A stretch of 64,000 nucleotides of DNA from positions 186,001 through 250,000 of the forward strand of contig NZ_VZPJ01000009.1 of the NCBI RefSeq assembly GCF_008801605.1. The letters run 5' to 3'. The translations under genes and the position numbers were made by a program. The DNA comes from Pseudomonas brassicacearum subsp. brassicacearum (GTDB lineage: Bacteria; Pseudomonadota; Gammaproteobacteria; Pseudomonadales; Pseudomonadaceae). The notes beneath the pieces are model-generated. The model had not been told where the DNA came from. It saw nothing but the letters and a program-made list of their open reading frames with translations, and did not search any database. The stretch's first letter is position 1. Each line of letters starts with the position of its first letter. This document shows positions 25,758 to 33,978 of this stretch, in pieces.

Positions 25758-27239
25758 TTACGCGATCGCGCCCAGCAGTTTTTCCCACTCCTTGTTTTCC
25801 TTCTTCGACACTCCACCGAGCAGATCGATGGCCTGGCGCAGGCGGAAACGGGTCAGGTCCGGCCCGAGGATTTCCATCGCGTCGAGCACCGACACCGAGC
25901 TGGCCTGGCCGGTAATGGCGGCGAACATCAGCGGCATGGCATCGCGCAGTTTCAACTCCAGCGACTCGACCACGGCCTGGATGGTCGCGGTGATGCTGTC
26001 CTTCTCCCACTGACGCAGGCTTTCGAGCTTCCACAGGATCAGTTGCATCAACTGGCGCACCTGGTCGCCCGAAAGCTTCTTGGATTCGAACAACTTCGCA
26101 TCCGGCGTCACGCCACCGGCGAAGAAGAAGCCGGCCAGCGGGGCGATCTGGCTGAACGTCTCTACCCTGCCCTGCACATGGGGAGCGATCTTCATCATGT
26201 ACTCAGGGTTCAATGCCCACTTCTGCACACGTGCGGCGAACTCTTCCACCGGCAGGTCCCGCAACCACTGGCCGTTGAGCCACGACAGCTTCTCGACGTC
26301 GAAGATCGGCCCGCCCAGGGACACGCGCGACAGGTCGAAATGCTCGACCATTTCCTGCAGCGAGAACTTCTCGCGCTCGTCCGGCATCGACCAGCCCATG
26401 CGCCCCAGGTAGTTGAGCATCGCCTCGGGCATGAAGCCCATGCGCTCGTAGAACGTCACCGAGGTCGGGTTCTTGCGCTTGGACAGCTTGCTCTTGTCCG
26501 GGTTACGCAGCAGCGGCATGTAGCACAGCTGTGGTTGCTCCCAGCCGAAGTATTCGTAGAGCAGGATCAGTTTCGGCGCCGATGGCAGCCATTCTTCACC
26601 ACGCAGGACGTGGGTGATGCCCATCAGGTGATCGTCGACCACGTTCGCCAGGAAGTACGTCGGCAGGCCGTCGGTCTTCATCAGCACTTGCATGTCCATG
26701 CGATCCCACGGGATCTCGACGTCGCCACGCAGCATGTCCGGCACCACGCAGACGCCTTCGGTCGGCACCTTCATGCGGATCACATGGGGCTCGCCGGCCG
26801 CCAGGCGACGGGCGACTTCTTCCTTGGACAGCAGCAGCGCCCGGCCGTCGTAGCGCGGGGTTTCGCCACGGGCCATTTGCTCGGCGCGCATCTGGTCCAG
26901 CTCTTCAGCGGTGCAGAAACACGGGAACGCATGCCCCATGTCCACCAGTTGCTGGCAATACTGCTTGTAGATGTCACCGCGCTCGCTCTGGCGATACGGA
27001 CCGTGCGGGCCACCGACGTCCGGACCTTCGCTCCAGTCGATTCCCAACCAGCGCAGGGCGTCGAAGATCTGCTGTTCGGACTCGCGGGTCGAACGCAACT
27101 GGTCGGTGTCCTCGATCCGCAGGATGAACTCGCCGCCATGCTGCTTGGCAAAGCAATAGTTGAACAAAGCGATGTAGGCGGTGCCGACATGGGGATCGCC
27201 AGTGGGCGAAGGCGCGATGCGGGTGCGGACGGTGGTCAT
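25758..27239 (-). CDS. gltX: Glutamyl-tRNA synthetase
   Basis: GltX charges tRNA-Glu with glutamate. The 493-residue class I synthetase begins MTTVRTRIAPSPTGDPHVGTAY, holding the HIGH-type motif (DPHVG), and has the KMSKS-type motif KLSKRKN near residue 245. The start 12 codons into the longest frame was chosen because the family starts with T-x-V-R-T-R-x-APSPTG. It lies directly upstream of two tRNA-Glu genes on the same strand, separated by its own terminator. Confidence 0.98.
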   Translation of the reverse strand: MTTVRTRIAPSPTGDPHVGTAYIALFNYCFAKQHGGEFILRIEDTDQLRSTRESEQQIFDALRWLGIDWSEGPDVGGPHGPYRQSERGDIYKQYCQQLVDMGHAFPCFCTAEELDQMRAEQMARGETPRYDGRALLLSKEEVARRLAAGEPHVIRMKVPTEGVCVVPDMLRGDVEIPWDRMDMQVLMKTDGLPTYFLANVVDDHLMGITHVLRGEEWLPSAPKLILLYEYFGWEQPQLCYMPLLRNPDKSKLSKRKNPTSVTFYERMGFMPEAMLNYLGRMGWSMPDEREKFSLQEMVEHFDLSRVSLGGPIFDVEKLSWLNGQWLRDLPVEEFAARVQKWALNPEYMMKIAPHVQGRVETFSQIAPLAGFFFAGGVTPDAKLFESKKLSGDQVRQLMQLILWKLESLRQWEKDSITATIQAVVESLELKLRDAMPLMFAAITGQASSVSVLDAMEILGPDLTRFRLRQAIDLLGGVSKKENKEWEKLLGAIA

Positions 27240-27360
27240 GGCATGTCTCGGAAAGAATATAAAAGCGAAGATCAAACAGGGGGCGAATGGTAACAGGCGA
27301 TGGCGGGCGGGCTCCAGTGAGAGCGGGATTTGTGTGGCCAGTCGTCAGACCGAGTCGCGC

Positions 27361-27433
27361 CCATCGCGAGCAAGCTCGCTCCCACAGAGACCGCGACCCG
27401 GTCCAAATGTGGGAGCGAGCTTGCTCGCGATGA
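27361..27433. repeat. REP inverted pair
   Basis: Inverted REP cores with about 30 bp between them, located between uvrB and gltX. Confidence 0.85.
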
Positions 27434-27457
27434 GGCCCTTAAAACCGCCAAAAAACC

Positions 27458-29473
27458 TCAGACAGTCAGCAACCGCTCACGCAACTTGCCAATCTCATCA
27501 CGCAACTGCGCCGCTGCCTCGAACTCCAGGTCCCGGGCCAGCTGGTACATTTTCTCTTCCAACTGCCGGATGCGCTTGGTGATTTCGCTCGGCGAGCGCA
27601 GTTCGGCCTCGTAACGGGCGCTCTCTTCCGCCGCCTTGGCCATGCCCTTGCGCTTCTTGCTGCGCGAGCCGGGCACGGTGGCGCCTTCCATGATGTCGGC
27701 GACGTCCTTGAACACGCCCTTGGGGGTAATGCCATTGGCCAGGTTGAAGGCGATCTGCTTGTCGCGACGGCGCTCGGTCTCACCGATGGCCCGCTCCATG
27801 GAGCCGGTGATGCGGTCGGCATACAGAATTGCCCGGCCATTGAGGTTACGCGCCGCGCGACCGATGGTCTGGATCAACGAGCGCTCGGAACGCAGGAAAC
27901 CTTCCTTGTCGGCGTCGAGAATCGCCACCAGCGACACTTCCGGCATGTCCAGGCCTTCACGCAGCAGGTTGATGCCCACCAGCACGTCGAAGGTACCCAG
28001 GCGCAGGTCGCGGATGATCTCGACCCGCTCCACCGTGTCGATGTCCGAGTGCAGGTAGCGCACCCGCACACCATGGTCGGCCAGGTAGTCGGTGAGGTCT
28101 TCGGCCATGCGCTTGGTCAGCGTGGTGACCAGCACCCGCTCTTCCACCGCCACGCGCTTGGAGATTTCCGAGAGCAGGTCATCGACCTGGGTCAACGCTG
28201 GGCGAACCTCGACTTGCGGGTCCACCAGTCCGGTCGGCCGCACCACTTGCTCGACCACGCGACCGGCATGTTCGGCCTCGTAGTTGCCAGGCGTGGCCGA
28301 GACAAAAATCGTCTGCGGGCTCACGCTTTCCCATTCGTCGAAGCGCATCGGCCGGTTATCCAGCGCCGAGGGCAGGCGGAAACCGTATTCCACCAGGGTT
28401 TCCTTGCGCGAACGGTCGCCTTTGTACATGGCGCCGACCTGGGGCACGCTGACGTGGGACTCGTCGATGACCAGCAAGGCATCGGCCGGCAAATAGTCAT
28501 ACAAAGTCGGCGGCGGCGCGCCCGCCGGACGGCCCGACAGGTAGCGCGAGTAGTTTTCGATGCCGTTGCAGTAGCCCAGCTCCAGGATCATCTCCAGGTC
28601 GAACCGGGTCCGCTGCTCCAGACGCTGGGCTTCCACCAGCTTGTTGTTCGAACGCAGGTATTCCAGGCGCTCCTGCAACTCGACCTTGATCCCTTCGATG
28701 GCGTCCAGCAGGGTTTCCCGGGGCGTCACGTAGTGGCTCTTGGGGTAGAAGGTGAAGCGTGGCAACTTGCGGATCACTTCACCGGTCAGCGGGTCGAACG
28801 CCGAGAGGCTCTCCACTTCATCGTCGAACAGCTCGATGCGGATCGCTTCCAGGTCCGACTCCGCCGGGTAGATGTCGATCACATCGCCACGCACCCGGAA
28901 CGTCGCCCGGGCGAAATCCATGTCGTTGCGGGTGTACTGCAAGTCCGCCAGGCGCCGCAGCAAGGCGCGCTGGTCGAGTTTGTCGCCGCGATCCACGTGC
29001 AGCACCATCTTCAGGTAGGTTTCCGGGCTGCCCAGGCCGTAGATACACGACACGGTGGTGACGATGATCGCGTCCTTGCGCTCGAGCAAGGCCTTGGTCG
29101 CCGACAGTCGCATCTGTTCGATGTGGTCGTTGATCGAAGCATCTTTCTCGATGAAGGTGTCCGACGACGGCACGTAGGCCTCGGGCTGGTAGTAGTCGTA
29201 GTAGGAAACGAAGTACTCCACGGCGTTATTCGGGAAAAACGCCTTGAACTCACCGTACAGCTGCGCCGCCAGGGTCTTGTTCGGCGCCAGTACCAGGGTC
29301 GGGCGCTGAATCTGGGCGATCACGTTGGCGATGCTGAAGGTCTTGCCCGAGCCGGTCACACCGAGCAGCGTCTGGTGCGCCAGCCCGGCCTCGATGCCCT
29401 CGACCATCAGGCGGATGGCTTCCGGCTGATCGCCGGCGGGCTGGAAGCGGGTGACTAGCTGGAATTCAGACAT
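27458..29473 (-). CDS. uvrB: UvrABC system protein B
   Basis: UvrB is the damage-verifying helicase-like subunit of nucleotide excision repair, loaded by UvrA and then bound by UvrC. The 671-residue protein starts MSEFQLVTRFQPAGDQPEA. It has Walker A GVTGSGKT near residue 39, the beta-hairpin region YYDYYQPEAYVP, the DEAD-like DESHV motif, helicase motif VI IGRAARN, and the C-terminal UVR domain that binds UvrC (about 630-671). The chosen start is the family start; the longer frame runs into the promoter dyad. No LexA box of CTGT-N8-ACAG form was found upstream. Confidence 0.98.
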   Translation of the reverse strand: MSEFQLVTRFQPAGDQPEAIRLMVEGIEAGLAHQTLLGVTGSGKTFSIANVIAQIQRPTLVLAPNKTLAAQLYGEFKAFFPNNAVEYFVSYYDYYQPEAYVPSSDTFIEKDASINDHIEQMRLSATKALLERKDAIIVTTVSCIYGLGSPETYLKMVLHVDRGDKLDQRALLRRLADLQYTRNDMDFARATFRVRGDVIDIYPAESDLEAIRIELFDDEVESLSAFDPLTGEVIRKLPRFTFYPKSHYVTPRETLLDAIEGIKVELQERLEYLRSNNKLVEAQRLEQRTRFDLEMILELGYCNGIENYSRYLSGRPAGAPPPTLYDYLPADALLVIDESHVSVPQVGAMYKGDRSRKETLVEYGFRLPSALDNRPMRFDEWESVSPQTIFVSATPGNYEAEHAGRVVEQVVRPTGLVDPQVEVRPALTQVDDLLSEISKRVAVEERVLVTTLTKRMAEDLTDYLADHGVRVRYLHSDIDTVERVEIIRDLRLGTFDVLVGINLLREGLDMPEVSLVAILDADKEGFLRSERSLIQTIGRAARNLNGRAILYADRITGSMERAIGETERRRDKQIAFNLANGITPKGVFKDVADIMEGATVPGSRSKKRKGMAKAAEESARYEAELRSPSEITKRIRQLEEKMYQLARDLEFEAAAQLRDEIGKLRERLLTV

Positions 29474-29494
29474 GACATAACCTCTGGATTCACC

Positions 29495-29514
29495 CCTGTC
29501 GGCCAGCCGACAGG
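29495..29514. repeat. Perfect 20-bp dyad upstream of uvrB
   Basis: CCTGTCGGC and GCCGACAGG are inverted around a 2-bp centre, 21 bp before the uvrB ATG. It could be an operator or a leader hairpin. Its CTGT...ACAG spacing is 10, not the 8 of a LexA box. Confidence 0.6.
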
Positions 29515-29716
29515 AACGAGAAAGACCGAAACGACTGATGTCGCCCGAGGAAAAACTGGAATGCACACAATGTGGAGGTGAATGCCTTCGCTTTCAAGAC
29601 GAACGTCCTACACGCCTTGAAGACTTTGACGCGGCGAGAGGACTAACGGTCGAAAAAAATCGTAAAAACTTAGCGTAAAAACCGAATCGCCTGTCGCCGT
29701 GCCGGGTGATGGCCTC

Positions 29717-29722
29717 TATACT
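29717..29722 (+). promoter_or_regulatory. Candidate -10 box of the aminotransferase gene
   Basis: TATACT lies 82 bp before the ATG and downstream of A-tracts that include a direct repeat CGTAAAAAC at 29661 and 29674. The -35 hexamer is poor. The 330-bp divergent gap 29474-29803 otherwise holds only the uvrB dyad. Confidence 0.4.
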
Positions 29723-29803
29723 AGCTCCCCGTTTGTGCACCGCTCTAGTGCATTCGGCTGGAGCGCCACACCTCCCCTCACTCTCCATTAGAGCCGCGCA
29801 ATA

Positions 29804-31000
29804 ATGAGCCTGTTTTCCGCTGTCGAATTGGCACCCCGCGACCCCATCCTGGGCCTCAACGAAGCTTTCAACGCCGACACCCGTACCAACAAGGTCAACC
29901 TGGGTGTAGGTGTTTACTGCAATGAAGAGGGGCGTATTCCACTCCTGCGCGCGGTTGTCGAGGCCGAGACGGCTCGCGTGGCTCAGCACGTTTCCCGTGG
30001 TTACCTGCCGATCGACGGCATTGCCGCCTACGACCAGGCCGTGCAGACCTTGCTGTTCGGCAAGGATTCGCCGCTGATCGCCTCCGGTCGCGTCATCACC
30101 ACCCAGGCCGTGGGCGGCACCGGTGCACTGAAGATCGGTGCCGACTTCCTCAAGCAACTGCTGCCTGACGCCGTCGTCGCCATCAGCGACCCAAGCTGGG
30201 AAAACCACCGCGCCCTGTTCGAAACCGCCGGCTTCCCGGTGCAGAACTACCGCTACTACGACGCCGCCACCCACGACGTGAACCGCAGCGGCCTGCTGGA
30301 AGACCTCAACGCCCTGCCCGACCGCTCGATCGTTGTGCTGCACGCCTGCTGCCACAACCCGACCGGCGTGGACCTGAGCCCGGAAGACTGGAAAAACGTG
30401 CTGGCCGTGGTCAAGGCCAAGAACCACGTACCATTCCTGGACATGGCCTACCAGGGCTTTGGCGCCGGTATCGACGAAGACGCGGCGGCCGTGCGCCTGT
30501 TCGCCGAGTCGGGCCTGACCTTCTTTGCCTCCAGCTCGTTCTCCAAGTCGTTCTCCCTGTACGGCGAGCGCGTCGGCGCCCTGTCGATCGTCAGCGAATC
30601 GAAAGAAGAAAGTGCCCGCGTGCTGTCCCAGGTCAAACGCGTGATCCGCACCAACTACTCCAACCCACCGACCCACGGCGCCAGCATCGTCGCCGCCGTG
30701 CTCAACAGCCCGGAACTGCGGGCCCAGTGGGAAGCCGAACTCGCCGAAATGCGCCTGCGCATTCGCGGCATGCGCGTCCAGATGGTAGACATGCTGGCCA
30801 AGGCCGCACCGCACCACGACTTCAGCTTCGTCGCTCGCCAGAGCGGGATGTTCTCCTACTCTGGCCTGACCGTTGAACAAGTGACGCGCCTGCGCAACGA
30901 GTTCGGCATCTATGCCCTGGACACCGGCCGCATCTGCGTGGCAGCGTTGAACCAGAACAACATCGATGCGGTGACCAAGGCCATCGTCCAGGTGATCTGA
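29804..31000 (+). CDS. tyrB: Aromatic/aspartate aminotransferase
   Basis: This 398-residue fold-type I PLP enzyme begins MSLFSAVELAPRDPILGLNEAF. It shows CCHNPTGVDL near residue 185, the Schiff-base Lys in SSSFSKSFSLYGERVG near residue 247, and the substrate Arg region in SQSGMFSYSG near residue 350. These match the AspC/TyrB family, which exchanges amino groups between aromatic amino acids or aspartate and 2-oxoglutarate. Whether the main substrate is aspartate or aromatic amino acids cannot be settled from sequence. It is a single gene ending in a strong terminator and is divergent from uvrB, as in other Pseudomonas genomes. Confidence 0.93.
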   Translation: MSLFSAVELAPRDPILGLNEAFNADTRTNKVNLGVGVYCNEEGRIPLLRAVVEAETARVAQHVSRGYLPIDGIAAYDQAVQTLLFGKDSPLIASGRVITTQAVGGTGALKIGADFLKQLLPDAVVAISDPSWENHRALFETAGFPVQNYRYYDAATHDVNRSGLLEDLNALPDRSIVVLHACCHNPTGVDLSPEDWKNVLAVVKAKNHVPFLDMAYQGFGAGIDEDAAAVRLFAESGLTFFASSSFSKSFSLYGERVGALSIVSESKEESARVLSQVKRVIRTNYSNPPTHGASIVAAVLNSPELRAQWEAELAEMRLRIRGMRVQMVDMLAKAAPHHDFSFVARQSGMFSYSGLTVEQVTRLRNEFGIYALDTGRICVAALNQNNIDAVTKAIVQVI

Positions 31001-31020
31001 CGCCCTCGGCGCTGGATGAA

Positions 31021-31050
31021 AAACGGGAAGCCTTGGCTTCCCGTTTTTTT
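31021..31050. terminator. Bidirectional terminator between convergent genes
   Basis: AAACGGGAAGCC-TT-GGCTTCCCGTTT is a 12-pair hairpin followed by a run of T on the plus strand. It serves the aminotransferase gene and, reversed, the small gene at 31078. Confidence 0.95.
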
Positions 31051-31077
31051 GAGTTGCACACCCAACCTGGGCCGAGG

Positions 31078-31305
31078 CTACAACTCCGCCGCCCGCTGGC
31101 TCGCCGCATCGTCATAGATGACATACAACGACTCGGCCACCTGGCTCTTGATCGCCTTGGTGCTTTCCAGCCCCAGGACAAAGCCCTCGGCCTTGCCACC
31201 GGCGCGGTTCAACTCTTCGGCGGTGCTGGCCTGGGTGATGGCGTCGTACAGTTTCTCGGCATGAGGCCCCACGCCCTTGGGCAAGCTGATCTGGGCGGTA
31301 CTCAC
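31078..31305 (-). CDS. Small conserved protein of unknown function
   Basis: This 75-residue protein starts MSTAQISLPKGVGPHAEKLY from a GTG codon with GAGG seven bases upstream. It is mostly helical in character, has no signal peptide or membrane segment, and contains LDAITQAS-like and LGLESTKAIKSQVAESLYVIYDD-like helical stretches. It lies between the aminotransferase terminator and tRNA-Asn. I recognise it as a typical conserved small Pseudomonas protein but cannot assign a function. Ribosome site and codon use support that it is real. Confidence 0.72.
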   Translation of the reverse strand: MSTAQISLPKGVGPHAEKLYDAITQASTAEELNRAGGKAEGFVLGLESTKAIKSQVAESLYVIYDDAASQRAAEL

Positions 31306-31503
31306 AAGAGCACCTCGGCGCGGCGGGCACTGAGAAGGGGTAACAGGTGGTTCATGGCGCGTACCTTAATGTCGGCGAATGGCCGGCAGTGCATCCTGCC
31401 ACTTCCGGGCGACCATGGTAGTCCTCTCCTGCCCTGGCGGTAACTGCCAATCGTTGATTGACCGTCAAAGGGCACCAGGAATGCGCCGTCCGGCAATGGA
31501 CGC

Positions 31504-31531
31504 TTGACTTCTCTTTTCCAATCAGTAACAT
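31504..31531 (+). promoter_or_regulatory. Promoter of tRNA-Asn
   Basis: TTGACT, 16 bp and TAACAT precede the tRNA by about ten bases, a normal sigma-70 arrangement for a tRNA gene. Confidence 0.65.
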
Positions 31532-31540
31532 ACGCGCCAT

Positions 31541-31616
<76 letters not shown>

Positions 31617-31659
31617 GACAAAGGGTCCAGAGAAAGCTTTCAAAATCTCTGCCCCCCCC

Positions 31660-31687
31660 GAAAAACCCGCCTTATGGCGGGTTTTTT
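31660..31687. terminator. Bidirectional terminator between tRNA-Asn and glyA
   Basis: AAAACCCGCC-TTAT-GGCGGGTTTT has T runs on both sides, so it can end both the tRNA transcript and the converging glyA transcript. Confidence 0.92.
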
Positions 31688-31691
31688 CGTT

Positions 31692-32963
31692 TTAGCGCTG
31701 CCGATATACAGGATGACGACGACACAGCGCCACCACCTGTTCGCGCACATGATGCGCAACCTGCTCGCTGCCGCCGGATTCCAGCGCGTCAAGCACATCA
31801 CACAGCCAACCTGCCAGTTGCTCGCACTCTGGCACTCCAAACCCGCGAGTGGTCACTGCCGGGGTGCCGATGCGCAGCCCTGAGGTTACGAACGGTGAAC
31901 GGGGGTCGTTGGGCACCGAGTTTTTGTTGGCCGTGATGTAGGCATTACTCAGGGCGGCATCGGCGTCCTTGCCGGTGTAAGGCTTGTCGGACAGGTCGAT
32001 CAACATCATGTGGTTGTCGGTCCCCCCGGAGACAATTCTGTAGCCACGCTGCTGCAACACGGCAGCCATGGCCCGGGCGTTGATCACGATCTGCTTCTGA
32101 TAGGTCTTGAACCCGGGCGCCAACGCTTCCTTGAAGGCAACGGCCTTGGCCGCGATCTGGTGCATCAACGGACCGCCCTGGACACCAGGGAACACCGCCG
32201 AGTCGAGCTTCTTGTAAAACGTATCGTCCTGTCCCTTGGACAGGATCACCCCGCCCCGTGGGCCACGCAGGGTCTTGTGGGTCGTACTGGTGACCACATG
32301 GGCGTGGGGCAACGGGTTCGGATACTCACCCGCTGCCACCAGACCGGCGACGTGGGCCATGTCGACCCAGAAAATCGCTCCGACCTTGTCGGCAATGGCC
32401 CGCATGCGTGCCCAGTCCTTGTACCGCGAATAAGCGGAAAAACCACCGATCAACATCTTCGGCCGGGCTTGAAGGGCGATGCGTTCCATTTCGTCGTAGT
32501 CGATCAACCCCGTCTGCGGGTCGAGACCGTAGGGAACGATTTTGTAATGACGGCCGGAGAAATTGGAGGGGTTGCCGTGAGTCAAGTGACCACCCTGGGC
32601 CAGGTTCATGCCCATCACGGTGTCGCCAGGATTGAGCAGTGCCAGGAACACAGCGGCGTTGGCCTGGGCCCCGGCATGAGGCTGGACGTTGGCGTAATCG
32701 CAATCGAACAGCACCTTGACCCGCTCGATGGCCAGGCGCTCAGCCACGTCGACATACTCGCAACCGCTGTAGTAGCGCTTGCCCGGGTAACCTTCGGCGT
32801 ACTTGTTGGTGAATACCGAGTCCTGAATCGCCATCACCAATGGGCTGGCGTAGTTCTCGGAGGCGATCAACTCGACGTGATCTTCCTGGCGGCATTCTTC
32901 GTTGTGAATCGCCTCACATAGCTCGGCGTCGAACGCTTCAAGGGTCAGGGATGAGTCGTACAT
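31692..32963 (-). CDS. glyA: Serine hydroxymethyltransferase (paralogue in a PLP-protein cluster)
   Basis: SHMT converts serine and tetrahydrofolate to glycine and methylene-tetrahydrofolate. The 423-residue protein begins MYDSSLTLEAFDAELCEAI. It has AEGYPGKRYYSGCEYVDVAE, the Schiff-base Lys in STTHKTLRGPRGG near residue 229, and TSGLRIGTPAVTTRG, so it should be active. Pseudomonads carry several glyA genes. This one is unusual in following a YggS-like PLP-binding gene and lying opposite a MocR regulator. It is not next to the usual folate or sarcosine genes. It ends at the shared terminator with tRNA-Asn. Confidence 0.93.
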   Translation of the reverse strand: MYDSSLTLEAFDAELCEAIHNEECRQEDHVELIASENYASPLVMAIQDSVFTNKYAEGYPGKRYYSGCEYVDVAERLAIERVKVLFDCDYANVQPHAGAQANAAVFLALLNPGDTVMGMNLAQGGHLTHGNPSNFSGRHYKIVPYGLDPQTGLIDYDEMERIALQARPKMLIGGFSAYSRYKDWARMRAIADKVGAIFWVDMAHVAGLVAAGEYPNPLPHAHVVTSTTHKTLRGPRGGVILSKGQDDTFYKKLDSAVFPGVQGGPLMHQIAAKAVAFKEALAPGFKTYQKQIVINARAMAAVLQQRGYRIVSGGTDNHMMLIDLSDKPYTGKDADAALSNAYITANKNSVPNDPRSPFVTSGLRIGTPAVTTRGFGVPECEQLAGWLCDVLDALESGGSEQVAHHVREQVVALCRRHPVYRQR

Positions 32964-33059
32964 GACGATAGGGTCCTGTGGATGGGGAAAATGAGACGGG
33001 CGCACTGCCTGACGATCAGCGATGGCAGCAGTCTGCCCGAGCGGCTCCGTCGGCTCGGA

Positions 33060-33881
33060 CTAGTCGTGACTGGCCGGCCGGGCATCGGCCGTAGGCCAGT
33101 AATAGGCGTCCGGCATGGCGCGTGCACCGAAGATGGCCTGACCGACACGCACCACGGTCGCCCCTTCTTCGATGGCGATTTCGAAATCGCCGGACATGCC
33201 CATGGACAGTTCCTCCAGCCCGATACCGACCGGGGCGTCCTGGCGCAGGCGCTCGCGTAGTTCGCGCAGCCGCACGAAACAAGGGCGGACACGGGCGACG
33301 TCGGCCGAGAACAGTGCCAGTGTCATCAGGCCGCGCACGCGTAGCGTCGAGAACGCAGGTAGCGCACGCAAAAAGGCCGCGACCGCCTCGGGCGGCAAGC
33401 CGTACTTGCTGACCTCCCCCGAGGTATTGACCTGGACGAACACATCCATCCGCCGCCCCTCGACTTGCAGGCGACGGTCTAGCGCCTCGGCCACACGCAG
33501 GCTGTCCAGCGCTTGGAACTCGCTGGCAAAACGAGCCACTTGCTTGACCTTGTTGGTTTGCAGGTGGCCGATGATCGACCATTGCAGGTCAGTCAGATCA
33601 GCCATGGCTTCCCATTTGCGCTGCGCTTCCTGCACCTTGTTCTCGCCCAGTAGCCGGCAGCCTGCGACGTAGGCCAGGCGCAGGTGTGCTTCATCAAACG
33701 TTTTGCTCACCGGCAGCAGGCGCACGCTCGCCGGATCACGACCGACACGCTGGCAGGCGCTGGAAATGCGCTGCTGCACTGCCGCCAGATTGCGGCGAAA
33801 GTCCTCGACGCTGTTGGCCTGTGGGTAGCGGCCATGGGACTCGTGCAGGGCTTGGGTGACCTCTTCAATAGAGACTTGCAT
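33060..33881 (-). CDS. YggS/PLPBP-family pyridoxal-phosphate-binding protein with terminal extensions
   Basis: This 273-residue protein contains the alanine-racemase-like barrel of the YggS/PROSC family. The PLP Lys lies in LLPVSKTFDEAHL near residue 60. GENKVQEAQRKWEAM, HFIGHLQTNK-like IGHLQTNKVKQVAR, SMGMSGDFEIAIEEG and VRVGQAIFGAR follow. The family is about 230 residues; here about 25 extra residues precede the core and about 20 follow. YggS proteins bind PLP, have no known catalysis, and keep B6 and amino-acid pools balanced. A 96-bp gap with a small hairpin separates it from glyA on the same strand. The main housekeeping yggS is normally beside pilT/proC, so this is probably a second copy. 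Confidence 0.9.
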   Translation of the reverse strand: MQVSIEEVTQALHESHGRYPQANSVEDFRRNLAAVQQRISSACQRVGRDPASVRLLPVSKTFDEAHLRLAYVAGCRLLGENKVQEAQRKWEAMADLTDLQWSIIGHLQTNKVKQVARFASEFQALDSLRVAEALDRRLQVEGRRMDVFVQVNTSGEVSKYGLPPEAVAAFLRALPAFSTLRVRGLMTLALFSADVARVRPCFVRLRELRERLRQDAPVGIGLEELSMGMSGDFEIAIEEGATVVRVGQAIFGARAMPDAYYWPTADARPASHD

Positions 33882-33934
33882 GGGTTGGCGACTCCTTCGC
33901 GGGCAATAGCGATGGACAGAGTCTACGGATAAAA

Positions 33935-33954
33935 TGGCCTGCCAAAGCAGGCCA
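33935..33954. promoter_or_regulatory. Perfect 20-bp dyad in the MocR/YggS divergent promoter
   Basis: TGGCCTGC-CAAA-GCAGGCCA has 8-bp perfect arms and lies 25 bp before the MocR ATG and 54 bp before the YggS-like ATG. It is a good candidate operator for the MocR protein. Confidence 0.6.
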
Positions 33955-33978
33955 ATTTATTCATATAGAGCAGACCGC

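Noticed and set aside
29495..29514. LexA box upstream of uvrB
   Set aside because: The dyad contains CTGT and ACAG, but ten bases apart instead of the eight required for a LexA site.
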